Of a stretch of DNA of 16,851 bases, positions 1 through 8,047 are shown piece by piece. Within the stretch, counting starts at the first letter, position 1. Each line of letters begins with the position of its first letter. Source of the DNA: JAVBKE01 sp031554215 (lineage in GTDB: Bacteria > Bacillota > Bacilli > JARBTR01). Location: positions 1 to 16,851 of the forward strand of contig JAVBKF010000153.1 in NCBI GenBank assembly GCA_031554215.1. The letters are read 5' to 3'. The translations under genes and the position numbers were made by a program. The notes below the pieces were generated by a model. That model searched no databases. It was not told the DNA's origin and saw only the letters and a program-made list of their open reading frames with translations.

Positions 1-5
1 AAAAA

Positions 6-30
6 CCACAATGTAGTGGTTTTTTTTTTT
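6..30 (+). terminator. Intrinsic terminator, probably bidirectional
   Basis: A short stem (CCAC, six-base loop, GTGG, extended by A-T pairs on both sides) is followed on the plus strand by eleven T. The minus strand reads the same stem into at least five T before the window edge. It can end msrA, which finishes about 90 nt to its right, and also a plus-strand gene lying left of the window. Confidence 0.7.
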
Positions 31-118
31 GCTTCTTATCCCCTAGTATGCAGGGTGCAGTTACTGCACACCCACCTTTGTTGGAAATATAAAAAGTAGA
101 CAAAACTTCATATTGCTA

Positions 119-652
119 TTAGCGGTTAAAAGAAATATGACAGTAGCCACCGGGATTCTTCTCTAGATATTGTTGATGGTATTCTTCAGCCAAAGTGTAA
201 TTTGTGAGTGGCAGTACTTCTGTAACAATCGGCTTCTTATAATGTTGTTGCTGTTGATTGAGGAAGGTAGTGATTGTCTCCTTATCCGCACTATCGACAA
301 AATAAATGCCTGTACGATACTGGCTACCAACATCGCCACCCTGCTTATTGACACTAGTCGGATCAATGACACCAATTAATTCTGCTAGCAGAGCAGCAAG
401 CGAAATCATACTTGGTGCGTAGCGCAAATGTACTGCCTCTACATAACCAGTTGTACCACTACAAACTGCTTTATAAGTTGGATTGTCAGTGTGTCCATTG
501 GCATAGCCAACTGACGTTTCCGCAACGCCAAGTACCCGTGCCATATAGGCCTCAACACCCCAAAAGCAGCCACCAGCTACATATATGTCTTTCAGTTCCA
601 TATGATGAAAACTGATGTGGTCATTTGGGTTCTCTGGTAAGTGATGATTCAT
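119..652 (-). CDS. msrA: Peptide methionine sulfoxide reductase MsrA
   Basis: Cytoplasmic repair enzyme that reduces methionine-S-sulfoxide in proteins with thioredoxin as usual reductant. The 177-residue product carries the MsrA signature GCFWG with the catalytic Cys at residue 29, followed by a Gly-Tyr-Ala-Asn segment, and ends in the family-typical NPGGYCHISF stretch, which supplies a second Cys. The start at 652 is chosen because GGAGGG lies six bases upstream; a longer reading frame back to 715 has no ribosome site and would run into the promoter. About 25 residues precede the GCFWG motif, a little more than in the shortest homologues. No msrB lies next to it in the window. It has its own promoter (682-711) and is separated by 132 nt from rlmH, so it is probably a monocistronic unit. 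Confidence 0.93.
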   Translation of the reverse strand: MNHHLPENPNDHISFHHMELKDIYVAGGCFWGVEAYMARVLGVAETSVGYANGHTDNPTYKAVCSGTTGYVEAVHLRYAPSMISLAALLAELIGVIDPTSVNKQGGDVGSQYRTGIYFVDSADKETITTFLNQQQQHYKKPIVTEVLPLTNYTLAEEYHQQYLEKNPGGYCHISFNR

Positions 653-681
653 TGAAATCCCTCCAATCATGATTTGGAAAT

Positions 682-711
682 AGTATAGCGAACTATCACC
701 GATAAAGGCAA
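682..711 (-). promoter_or_regulatory. Sigma-A-type promoter of msrA
   Basis: On the minus strand TTGCCT (706-711) and TATACT (682-687) are separated by 18 bases. The predicted start of transcription is about 25 nt before the msrA start codon. The -10 is five of six matches and the -35 four of six. Confidence 0.5.
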
Positions 712-784
712 CCAAATAGCAACAGAATTTATGAAAAGGGTAGCCGACCCCTTATCCAAAAAGCATTTCCCATATGGAATCAGG

Positions 785-1264
785 CTACTTATGATAAGGT
801 GCATGATGAATAATTCTAAATGCACGATAGAGTTGCTCAAACAATACCAAACGCATCAATTGATGTGGAAATGTCATTTTTGAAAAGGATAACTTTAAGT
901 CAGCAACCTCCAAAACAGAAGCACTCAGACCCAGTGAACCACCAATTACAAAAGTAATACGGCTTTGTCCATAGGTGCCTAAAGACTTAATGCGCTCAGC
1001 AAACTGTTCTGAGGTCATTTCCTTCCCCTCAATAGCTAAAACAACAACAAAGCTGTTAGCAGGAATCTTTGCCAAAATGCGTTCTGCCTCTTTTTTCTTC
1101 ACCTGTTCTGCCTCAGCAGCACTCAGTGTTTCAGCAGCCTTCTCATCGGGAACCTCAATACTATCAATTTTTGCATAACTAGAAAGTCGCTTGCTATACT
1201 CCGCAATTCCGGCTGTAAGGTATTTCTCCTTTAATTTACCTACAGAAATAATTGTAATCCGCAA
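785..1264 (-). CDS. rlmH: 23S rRNA (pseudouridine-1915 N3)-methyltransferase RlmH
   Basis: SPOUT-class methyltransferase that uses S-adenosylmethionine to methylate pseudouridine 1915 in helix 69 of 23S rRNA in assembled 70S ribosomes. The 159-residue length and the whole sequence fit the family: N-terminus MRITIISVGKLKEKY, the glycine-rich cofactor loop FVIGGSLGLS near residue 105, and the characteristic C-terminal RAFRIIHHAPYHK. The start is a TTG at 1264; AGGAGG ends seven bases upstream and no better start exists. That ribosome site abuts the stop codon of the upstream 54-codon gene (1277-1441), so the two are likely translated in a coupled way. The gene is known from Bacillus to sit near the wal cluster, as here. 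Confidence 0.95.
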   Translation of the reverse strand: MRITIISVGKLKEKYLTAGIAEYSKRLSSYAKIDSIEVPDEKAAETLSAAEAEQVKKKEAERILAKIPANSFVVVLAIEGKEMTSEQFAERIKSLGTYGQSRITFVIGGSLGLSASVLEVADLKLSFSKMTFPHQLMRLVLFEQLYRAFRIIHHAPYHK

Positions 1265-1276
1265 ACCCGTTCCTCC

Positions 1277-1441
1277 TTATTTTTCATTACTGAATACAAT
1301 GTATTCTGCATTTTCGCTACAATGTTGACACTTAGGGCATTGATTGCCCTCTAACTTTTGCACATAAGGTGCATCTTCAAACTCGTCAACAATCGTATCA
1401 ATACTATAATCGACATGCTCTATACAGCAATAAATTTTCAT
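1277..1441 (-). CDS. CxxH/CxxC small protein (probable zinc site)
   Basis: A 54-codon gene. It begins ATG with GGAGGG five bases upstream and stops directly before the AGGAGG of rlmH, with 12 nt between stop and next start. The product has near its N-terminus two adjacent Cys followed by a His (residues 5, 6 and 9), and near residues 35-41 a CPKCQHC cluster, together able to bind one zinc ion. This matches my memory of the short Bacillus 'CxxH/CxxC' family encoded beside rlmH. The function is unknown; pairing with rlmH suggests a ribosome-linked role, but that is inference. A possible -10 (TACAAT, 1476-1481) lies upstream without a clear -35. Confidence 0.85.
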   Translation of the reverse strand: MKIYCCIEHVDYSIDTIVDEFEDAPYVQKLEGNQCPKCQHCSENAEYIVFSNEK

Positions 1442-1616
1442 ATAGACCCTCCATCACTTTATTTCATTTTTAACTATTGTATCAATAATCAACAACAATC
1501 ACATCACCTCAATAAAAAGTAAATAAAATTACAACCAAACACTTACGGTTTGATTATTTAATCTGATACATTTTATAAAAAAGGCGCTTATGGACAATCA
1601 AAAAGTGTTTGTATAC

Positions 1617-1648
1617 TCAAAAAAAAGCTACCTCATTTGAGGTAGCTT
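1617..1648 (-). terminator. Strong intrinsic terminator of the HtrA-type protease gene
   Basis: An 11-bp perfect inverted repeat (AAGCTACCTCA and its complement, 1625-1648) is followed on the minus strand by a run of eight or more T. It starts seven bases after the protease stop codon and isolates that gene from the CxxH/CxxC - rlmH unit. Confidence 0.92.
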
Positions 1649-1654
1649 AACGAT

Positions 1655-2878
1655 TTATTCTTGTGTTTTGCCAAGTTCAACAGTTGTTTTCTCTTCTTTA
1701 CCATCGCGATAATATTTGACATCTACTTTATCACCTGGTTTCAAATCCTTATACAATGTTTCTTTGAAGGAAATAATATCAGTTATTTTCTGACCGTTCA
1801 TTTCGGTAATAACATCATATTTCTTAATACCAGCTTTATCAGCAGGTGAATCAGCTGAAACCTCACTGATAACAATGCCTTCTGTCACATCTTTCGGTAA
1901 TTTCAATTCTTCTTGTAGGTTATAAGAAGTTAATGAATCGAGAGAGACCATTGCAACGCCAAAGTATGGACGAATGACTTTACCATTCTCTTCAAGTGAT
2001 TCAATAATTGGCTTTGCTACATCAATTGGGATCGCGAAACCAATGCCTTCTACGGCACTCTGGCTAATTTTCATTGAATTGATACCAATCACTTCGCCTT
2101 CCATATTGACAAGCGCTCCACCACTATTACCAGGGTTAATGGCAGCGTCTGTTTGGATAACTTCAGCATTCCAAATCACGTTACCGCTTTCATCATAAAT
2201 TGGTACAGCCCGATCGAGTCCAGAGACGATACCTTGTGTGACAGAACCTGACAATTCAAGACCAAGCGGGTTACCAATTGCAATAACGGGCTCGCCTACT
2301 TTTAAATCTTCAGAACTGCCGAACTTAGCGTAATCCTTAATGCCATCAGAACTGATGGTCACAACGGCTAAATCCATTAACTCGTCAGCACCAACAAGTT
2401 CTGCTGGTACTTTCTTGCCATCATGCAGTGTAACTTCTAGTGAAGTTGAACCCTCAACAACATGGTTATTGGTTACAACGTATGCTTTATCTCCATCAAT
2501 TTTGTAGATAACGCCCGATCCAGTTCCTGCTACAGTTTCATTGTCCGCATCTGCAGCTTGACCAAGAAATGTCCGTGATTGTAAATTTGTAACGCCAACA
2601 ACACTTTTGCCAACCTCCTCTGCAGCTTCGGTTGTCGTAGTATCAATATCGAGATTAACTTTCTTGTCAGGTAGATTCGATGTCTCATTTGTTTTTGTGC
2701 TACTGTTAGTGTTTGTGTCATCGCGCGAGAATCCGCCCAAAACTAAAAATGCAATAAGAGCGCCAGTTAAGACACCAATTAGTCCCGTCCAAAATGCATT
2801 TCGCCCACCTTTACTCTTCTGTGGCGATGGCGTTTGTGGCGTTTGTGGCGTTTGTCCACCCTCATCATAGTAACCCAT
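1655..2878 (-). CDS. htrC: HtrA/DegP-type membrane-anchored serine protease (YyxA/HtrC-like)
   Basis: Surface quality-control protease of the S1C family that degrades misfolded exported proteins. The 407-residue product has a short cytoplasmic tail rich in Pro, Thr and Gln (residues 9-20), one membrane segment (about 28-49), a trypsin-like domain (about 85-290) and a C-terminal PDZ domain (about 305-395). The catalytic triad is visible: His139 in TNNHVVEG, Asp169 in ELMDLAVV and Ser252 in NPGNSGGA. The start at 2878 has GGAAG eight bases upstream. In Bacillus the gene follows walJ in the same operon; here 414 nt separate them and the gene has its own promoter with a palindrome at the start site. 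The tail is encoded by three tandem 9-base units (2829-2855). The subgroup (htrA, htrB or htrC/yyxA) is assigned by position, not by diagnostic residues. Confidence 0.92.
   Translation of the reverse strand: MGYYDEGGQTPQTPQTPSPQKSKGGRNAFWTGLIGVLTGALIAFLVLGGFSRDDTNTNSSTKTNETSNLPDKKVNLDIDTTTTEAAEEVGKSVVGVTNLQSRTFLGQAADADNETVAGTGSGVIYKIDGDKAYVVTNNHVVEGSTSLEVTLHDGKKVPAELVGADELMDLAVVTISSDGIKDYAKFGSSEDLKVGEPVIAIGNPLGLELSGSVTQGIVSGLDRAVPIYDESGNVIWNAEVIQTDAAINPGNSGGALVNMEGEVIGINSMKISQSAVEGIGFAIPIDVAKPIIESLEENGKVIRPYFGVAMVSLDSLTSYNLQEELKLPKDVTEGIVISEVSADSPADKAGIKKYDVITEMNGQKITDIISFKETLYKDLKPGDKVDVKYYRDGKEEKTTVELGKTQE
2829..2855 (-). repeat. Three tandem 9-base repeats in the protease N-terminal tail
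   Basis: The unit GGCGTTTGT (plus strand) occurs three times without interruption and encodes a Thr-Pro-Gln type repeat in the cytoplasmic tail. Being in frame, gain or loss of units would only change tail length. Confidence 0.9.
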
Positions 2879-2992
2879 AAAATCATCTTCCTTTCGTTAT
2901 CCACTTCTGCGTAAATAAAACATAGAAATAGTTTGTCCTTTATCTGTTTACCTAGTCAATGATAAATTGAAAAGCTTAAAATATCCTTAATG

Positions 2993-3010
2993 TTACAGTA
3001 AGCACTGTTA
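2993..3010. promoter_or_regulatory. Palindromic operator candidate at the protease start site
   Basis: TTACAGT, four bases, ACTGTTA: the arms match in six of seven positions. The element directly follows the -10 box of the protease promoter and covers the predicted transcription start, a position typical for a repressor site. No regulator can be assigned from the sequence. Confidence 0.4.
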
Positions 3011-3039
3011 TTATAGCTCATGTGCGCATCATTCGACAA
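3010..3039 (-). promoter_or_regulatory. Promoter of the HtrA-type protease gene
   Basis: On the minus strand TTGTCG (3034-3039), 18 bases, then a perfect TATAAT (3010-3015). The leader to the start codon would be about 125 nt. Confidence 0.55.
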
Positions 3040-3042
3040 GAA

Positions 3043-3071
3043 TTGACGTTTATCTGGAAAATAAATATAGT
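3043..3071 (+). promoter_or_regulatory. Plus-strand promoter-like element facing walJ
   Basis: TTGACG (3043-3048), exactly 17 bases, then TATAGT (3066-3071): each hexamer is five of six. It lies back to back with the protease promoter and points toward the 3' end of walJ, with no plus-strand gene downstream. Confidence 0.45.
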
Positions 3072-3292
3072 GTCAATGCTGTTGCTTTGATAAAGAATAA
3101 GGTGGCTAGCACAAGTCATTTTTCGAGTGTAGGTCTATAATTTACCACCATAAAACAAAAAGGTGCTCCTGCGCCATTCAAATAATAGACATTAGAAATC
3201 ACCGACTGATTTCCTCAGGTAAGTAAAAGAGAAACAAGAGAATGTACTGCTCAGATATAATTCATTCCGTTAGCAAAGTATCAACCATATCC

Positions 3293-4081
3293 CTAAACCT
3301 CAACTAGTTCAGTCGGCTTGTCAGGAAATGTATCATAAATAAAGAATTGTTTCCCGACTGGACAATCAGCAGACTGCAACATCTGCTCTACCGTCATTCT
3401 TGCTAACTCCTTATAATTGTTTTCCTTACTCAAATGGGCCATATAAATGCGTTTTGTTTGACTACCAATGACCTCGCTCATAGCAATTGCAGCATCTTCA
3501 TTTGACACATGACCACGGTCACCAAGGATTCGTTGCTGCAAATACCAAGGGTAGCGGCCCATTCTAAGTAAATTAACATCATGATTACATTCAAATACAA
3601 AAGTATCCGAGTTATCAATAACCCCTTTCATCCGGTCGCTCACATAACCCGTATCAGTAATAACCGATAACTTGGAATCCTGCTCATAAACCGAAAAAAA
3701 CATTGCCTCCCGAGAATCATGGGAGACACCAAACGACTCGATCTCAAGTCCCCCAATCATCACCTTTGTACTAGTTGGAAACTCAAACTTTAAATCAGTC
3801 GGGATTTTACCGACAATCTGATCCATTCCCTGCCAGGTGTTCGCATTTGCATAGATAGGAATTTGATGTTTCCTTGCTAGCACACCAACACCTGCTACAT
3901 GATCCCGATGTTCATGTGACACCAAAATCGCAGTTAAATCCGCTGGGTTACGATCAATCTTTGCAAAGTGCTCAGTTAACTTCTTCCCATTGAGTCCAGC
4001 ATCGATTAAGATACGACTGTTCTCAGATTCCACATAAATTGCATTACCACTACTACCACTTGCTATTACACTCATTTTCAT
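3293..4081 (-). CDS. walJ: Metallo-beta-lactamase-fold hydrolase WalJ (YycJ)
   Basis: Last gene of the wal operon. Members of the family are MBL-fold (ribonuclease Z/Lactonase-like) metal-dependent hydrolases linked to cell-wall homeostasis and to coordination of division with DNA replication; a 5'-3' DNA exonuclease activity has been reported for YycJ. The 262-residue product has the N-terminal SVIASGSSGNA strand and the metal-binding motif SHEHRDH (His56, His58, Asp60, His61), plus a later SHD and a DTGYVS segment and MAHLSKEN near the C-terminus, which fit the remaining metal-ligand positions. The ATG at 4081 has GAGG eight bases upstream, located over the end of yycI, 11 nt away. The product is complete and typical in length. 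Confidence 0.94.
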   Translation of the reverse strand: MKMSVIASGSSGNAIYVESENSRILIDAGLNGKKLTEHFAKIDRNPADLTAILVSHEHRDHVAGVGVLARKHQIPIYANANTWQGMDQIVGKIPTDLKFEFPTSTKVMIGGLEIESFGVSHDSREAMFFSVYEQDSKLSVITDTGYVSDRMKGVIDNSDTFVFECNHDVNLLRMGRYPWYLQQRILGDRGHVSNEDAAIAMSEVIGSQTKRIYMAHLSKENNYKELARMTVEQMLQSADCPVGKQFFIYDTFPDKPTELVEV

Positions 4082-4092
4082 TTTGCCAAACC

Positions 4093-4887
4093 TCAGTTTT
4101 CTTCACTTTTATTGGTTAATTGATGAATTTCTCCGTCAATTGCTGTGACAAAGAATTCCTCTTTACCATCAACAGTAATATGCCAGACAGGCTCGAGCAC
4201 CTGATACGTCGTCTGAAACAAAGTTAAATATCCTAAATCAATTTCAATCTCGCTATTTGGCGGTAAATAGTCCTTATTATAAAGATTTTCAATCGCCTTT
4301 AAAGCAGGGATAATGGGCTGCTCCTCACCAAGTTGATTAAACTCCGTCAACATTGTCTGGGAATAACCAATCGCCTGATGCTCAGGGTTTAGTTGAACAA
4401 CTAGCTGCGCGCTATTAAGCAAGGTAGAACTTTGATAGAACGTCATTTTATTATATCTCTGGTAAAAAATCATCTGATTATTCATTTTGTCGTAACGGAT
4501 AAACTGATAAATTTCGCCGTTTATGACGTATTTCTCAAGAAAACCGTTCATCTGTTTAGCAGAACTTTTTTCATTCACATCAACAGGAGAATCAAACTTT
4601 ACTACTGGATTTGTATAGATTGACAAATCGACGCTAATTCCATCAATAGTAGAGAATTCATCGAGTGTAAACGATTTCGGTTCCGCGCTAATTTTTGATG
4701 CCTCAATTGACTCTGAAGGCAACGAACCGTAACTAATTTTCTCATTCTTGAGTTTCTCCTCAATCGTTAACTCCTTCGCAACCTCCAGCTTATCCTCTGA
4801 TTTAAGACTCATTAACTCGAATATCAAATAGAGGTTTAGGACAAGGAATATAATAATAAAAATCGTCTTTGTTTTTGCCCAATCCAA
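4093..4887 (-). CDS. yycI: WalK regulatory membrane protein YycI (WalI)
   Basis: Single-pass membrane protein which, with YycH, modulates the WalK sensor kinase through membrane-segment contacts. The 264-residue product begins MDWAKTKTIFIIIFLVLNLY, the family-typical N-terminus with one membrane helix at about residues 8-26, followed by an extracytoplasmic domain of two-lobed YycI type. The start is taken as TTG at 4887: a very strong AGGAGGGG lies five bases upstream and the product then starts at the conserved MDW. A longer frame from 4920 would overlap the end of yycH and has no ribosome site. It lies between yycH (11 nt gap) and walJ (11 nt gap), so one transcript is expected. Confidence 0.93.
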   Translation of the reverse strand: MDWAKTKTIFIIIFLVLNLYLIFELMSLKSEDKLEVAKELTIEEKLKNEKISYGSLPSESIEASKISAEPKSFTLDEFSTIDGISVDLSIYTNPVVKFDSPVDVNEKSSAKQMNGFLEKYVINGEIYQFIRYDKMNNQMIFYQRYNKMTFYQSSTLLNSAQLVVQLNPEHQAIGYSQTMLTEFNQLGEEQPIIPALKAIENLYNKDYLPPNSEIEIDLGYLTLFQTTYQVLEPVWHITVDGKEEFFVTAIDGEIHQLTNKSEEN

Positions 4888-4898
4888 TGGTACCCCTC

Positions 4899-6188
4899 CT
4901 ACTCTTTGTACTCTCGCCAATACCCATCATAACGGACATACCAAGCTGGTCTTAACGTGATTAAATTACTTTGCACTGGATCAATACTAAGATTATAGCC
5001 TATTTGCATATCCTCAACTTTCTCAATTTGAAAATTAGGTAACAGCTGAATCGTATCAAGAACTTCATTTCCTGACGGCAAAGTAATAGGAATTGTATTG
5101 CTATTATCAATAGGAATATCTAAATAGAAATAAGGACGCTTATAGTAATTAATATTATCAACGCCAGAACCTACATTAATTTCACTCATACCTTCCTGGT
5201 TAAAAACAGCCCGCCCCTCATCATACAACCTAAAGATAGCAAAGGCATTTTGCTGATCGATACCCGAGTAACGAAATCTTGGGTCCCAGCCAGCATGACC
5301 ATTAACAAAATCAATATCACTCTGCAGCTTACTGGACTGTTCCACCTCCTCATCACCAAGTGTTGGTTTCACATAAGAAAACGTCATCGTCTCTTCAAAA
5401 ACAGTTAACATGCTTGTCCCGTCCGTAATGGTATCATCTTGCAGTTGGTAATCTTTCTGACTATTTTCAGGAGAATTAAACAAGACAGTCTCAAAACTTT
5501 GAATGTCAAGTACCTGCTTAAAATAACTTTTAATTGGCAATGTTGTCTCTTGATTCGGCACATACACCCATTGGCTTTGGTTTGGTCCTAGCATTACAGG
5601 ACTAACGGAATAATAAGTTTCGTTCGTAGTTCCATACTTTTGTGTAAAACCTGCAAGCGTGTTAGCATCAACACTGGCTTCAAACACCTTATGGTCAATC
5701 AGTGAAACAAAATATATTTCCGACGATTTATCAGTTAGCGGGATATAAACGCGGTCAAAGCGATACTCCGCTAAATTCTCATTGGGATTTTTCAAAAGTG
5801 TATTGTAAAGAGAGAACGGAATTTGTGTTGGGAATACCACCTCTACACTATCCGTACCATGAAATAACTCAGGTAAATTTACGTTCTCGTACTTTAGTGA
5901 AACATCCTTGAAATTTTTAAAAGGCAACTCAACGATATCGTAAAATATTTCTGAAATCGCCTGTTCATCTAGCGTTTGTAAATCTGTTCCACCCTGATGA
6001 AGTAAAATGGACTCTGGACGAATTAAATCAACCGTCTCCATCTTTGTTTGAATTTGCACAGATGGCAATGTATTCTTTTCAACAACTTTCTTATATTCAG
6101 GTTGATAACTGAGCAATTGCCAACTGAGTGCACCACTTGTGACAACAAAAATAATCAATACAATTGATTTTAACTTTTCTACATTCAT
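4899..6188 (-). CDS. yycH: WalK regulatory membrane protein YycH (WalH)
   Basis: Partner of YycI in controlling the WalK kinase at the membrane. The 429-residue product starts MNVEKLKSIVLIIFVVTSGALS, with a membrane helix at about residues 8-26 and a long extracytoplasmic part of three-domain YycH type. The ATG at 6188 overlaps the walK stop codon as ATGA, the usual sign of translational coupling; a GTG two codons upstream (6194) is an alternative start with no advantage. The C-terminus has the family-like PAWYVRYDGYWRE. Length fits (Bacillus YycH is about 455 residues). Confidence 0.93.
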   Translation of the reverse strand: MNVEKLKSIVLIIFVVTSGALSWQLLSYQPEYKKVVEKNTLPSVQIQTKMETVDLIRPESILLHQGGTDLQTLDEQAISEIFYDIVELPFKNFKDVSLKYENVNLPELFHGTDSVEVVFPTQIPFSLYNTLLKNPNENLAEYRFDRVYIPLTDKSSEIYFVSLIDHKVFEASVDANTLAGFTQKYGTTNETYYSVSPVMLGPNQSQWVYVPNQETTLPIKSYFKQVLDIQSFETVLFNSPENSQKDYQLQDDTITDGTSMLTVFEETMTFSYVKPTLGDEEVEQSSKLQSDIDFVNGHAGWDPRFRYSGIDQQNAFAIFRLYDEGRAVFNQEGMSEINVGSGVDNINYYKRPYFYLDIPIDNSNTIPITLPSGNEVLDTIQLLPNFQIEKVEDMQIGYNLSIDPVQSNLITLRPAWYVRYDGYWREYKE

Positions 6189-8011
6189 TCCCACTCATCC
6201 TCAGTATTACTATCGCAAGGCAAGGTAAAGATAATCGTCGTACCAACACCTTCAATACTCCTAGCAAAAATATCACCATTATGTGCATTGATAATTTCCT
6301 TTGCAATCGCAAGTCCAAGACCTGTTCCGCCCAATTGTCGTGATCGTGCTTTGTCTACACGGTAGAAACGTTTAAAGATTTTCTCAACATTTCCCTTCGG
6401 CATTCCCATTCCTTGGTCACGAATGCTGATTTCAATATTCGATTCAACAATCTGCAATTTAAATGAAATTTTCCCACCATCTGGAGAGTATTTCAGTGCA
6501 TTAGAAATAATATTATCAATTACTTGAATAATTTTATCGCGATCAATTTCAACATAAACTGGAATTGAAGGTATTTCTCGGCTAAGTGTGATATTTCGCT
6601 CAGCACTCATTTCAAAACGATCAATAATTTTATTGAAAAAATTACCGAACTCTGTCCAGTCGAGTGACAACGAACTTGTGCCAAACTCCATTTTCGACAA
6701 GTTAAGTAAGTCATTGACCATGCGAATCATCCGTTCGGTCTCATTCTGGACAACCGTTAGAAACTTATCTGCTAGTTTCTCATTTTTGATTGCTCCATCT
6801 GACAAGGCCTCGAGATAACTTCTCATAGTTGTAAGTGGTGTACGAAGCTCATGCGAAACGTTGGCAACAAACTCTTTACGTTCGTCCTCAATTTTTTCCT
6901 GTTCCGTAATATCGTGCAAGACAGTAATTAGACCATTAACAAAGCCCGTTTCACGTTGAATTGCTGAAAAATACGCTTTCAAGAAATACTTTTCTTCCTT
7001 CTCACTATAATCAAGAATCAACGACTCTTTTCTCTCTAACAACATTTTAAATGGAAACTCACTTTCAATATCAAGTACTTCCGTCAATGATTTAGAAAGA
7101 ACATCATCCTCACTTTGAAAATCCAACATTTTCAGTGCTGGTTCATTAATTAGAATAACCCTGCCCTTGCGATCAGTAGCAATAACGCCATCAGACATAT
7201 TGGTCAAAATTGAAGCCAGTTTTCTTTTCTCAGCTTCCGTCGTCGATTGTGCATCCTGCAATTTTCTCGACAAACTATTGAAGGTTGTTGCGAGTTGTCC
7301 AATCTCATCATTACCAAACACGCGCACACTACGATTATAATGACCTTTTGACATCGCAATTGCTTGTTTGTGCATCTCTGATATAGGTTTTGTAATCATT
7401 TGGGCAATAAACAAAGCCACAACAGCCGTAATTGCCATTGAAATCAACGTACCTGTTTTTAAAATCGTATTAATATCATCAACTTGTTGATACACTTTTT
7501 CGATTCTAGAAGACACATAAAGACAGCCAACCGTTTCCCCGTCATCAATAATCGGCTCTGCAAACACCCATAACCGATTCCTTGTTTCTTCATCAATCAG
7601 TTCCCGAGGATCAGAAATACCAGAAGTCAAGGCGCGCTGGACATCAATATCATTTGATTTCTCTCCAACACTATCCTTGTTGCCTTCATCTGAAGTGGCC
7701 AGAATAGTCCCATTACGATCAATGACCATAACCTCTTCAAAATCTCCAGTATCATAATCAGATAAAGCAGTATCCAGCACTTCCTTGAGCGGTTCATCAC
7801 CCTCATTACGCGGTTTCGTCATTTCAGTTTTCACTGTGTAATTCAGTAGACTAATGCGCTCCTCAATTGAGGTTTGGAAATTAGTAATCAATTCTGCTTC
7901 CAATTTCTTAACAAAATAGACACCGATCATTTGCATCGCAAAAAAGATTAGAAGCACCAGGATGATAACAAATCGTACACGCACAGAATTTAAAAAACGA
8001 ACCTTCCCCAT
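6185..8011 (-). CDS. walK: Sensor histidine kinase WalK (YycG)
   Basis: Essential membrane kinase that phosphorylates WalR and tunes peptidoglycan hydrolase expression to wall synthesis. The 608-residue product shows, in order: membrane helix (about 12-33), extracytoplasmic Cache-like domain (34-180), second membrane helix (183-205), HAMP (206-257), cytoplasmic PAS (260-370), HisKA with phosphoacceptor His387 in VSHELRTPL, and a HATPase domain with N-box NIISNALKYSPDGG, G1 DQGMGMP and G2 GGTGLGLA. Two consecutive ATG codons occur; AGGAG is three bases before the first (8014) and six before the second (8011), so the second is preferred. It follows walR by about 36 nt and overlaps yycH by ATGA. 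Confidence 0.96.
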   Translation of the reverse strand: MGKVRFLNSVRVRFVIILVLLIFFAMQMIGVYFVKKLEAELITNFQTSIEERISLLNYTVKTEMTKPRNEGDEPLKEVLDTALSDYDTGDFEEVMVIDRNGTILATSDEGNKDSVGEKSNDIDVQRALTSGISDPRELIDEETRNRLWVFAEPIIDDGETVGCLYVSSRIEKVYQQVDDINTILKTGTLISMAITAVVALFIAQMITKPISEMHKQAIAMSKGHYNRSVRVFGNDEIGQLATTFNSLSRKLQDAQSTTEAEKRKLASILTNMSDGVIATDRKGRVILINEPALKMLDFQSEDDVLSKSLTEVLDIESEFPFKMLLERKESLILDYSEKEEKYFLKAYFSAIQRETGFVNGLITVLHDITEQEKIEDERKEFVANVSHELRTPLTTMRSYLEALSDGAIKNEKLADKFLTVVQNETERMIRMVNDLLNLSKMEFGTSSLSLDWTEFGNFFNKIIDRFEMSAERNITLSREIPSIPVYVEIDRDKIIQVIDNIISNALKYSPDGGKISFKLQIVESNIEISIRDQGMGMPKGNVEKIFKRFYRVDKARSRQLGGTGLGLAIAKEIINAHNGDIFARSIEGVGTTIIFTLPCDSNTEDEWE

Positions 8012-8047
8012 CATAAGCTCCTGTTCTAGGATTCAAAATCAAACACA

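Larger units (their letters stand above)
2879..3292. other. 414-nt gap between walJ and the protease gene
   Basis: No coding sequence is supported on either strand; the longest starts with a plausible ribosome site give about a dozen codons. It holds the minus-strand protease promoter with a palindrome (2993-3039), a plus-strand promoter-like pair (3043-3071), a weak hairpin at about 3162-3175 followed on the minus strand by five T that may end the wal operon, and a 7-bp inverted repeat at 3195-3213. Confidence 0.7.

Noticed and set aside
55..69. Palindrome GTGCAGTTACTGCAC near the window start as a regulatory site
   Set aside because: It lies past the end of msrA close to the terminator, with no promoter to act on within view.
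1500..1620. Inverted 9-base arms (CAAACACTT near 1535 and AAGTGTTTG near 1603) as a mobile-element end or long hairpin
   Set aside because: The arms are short, about 60 bases apart in AT-rich DNA, with no flanking duplications or gene.
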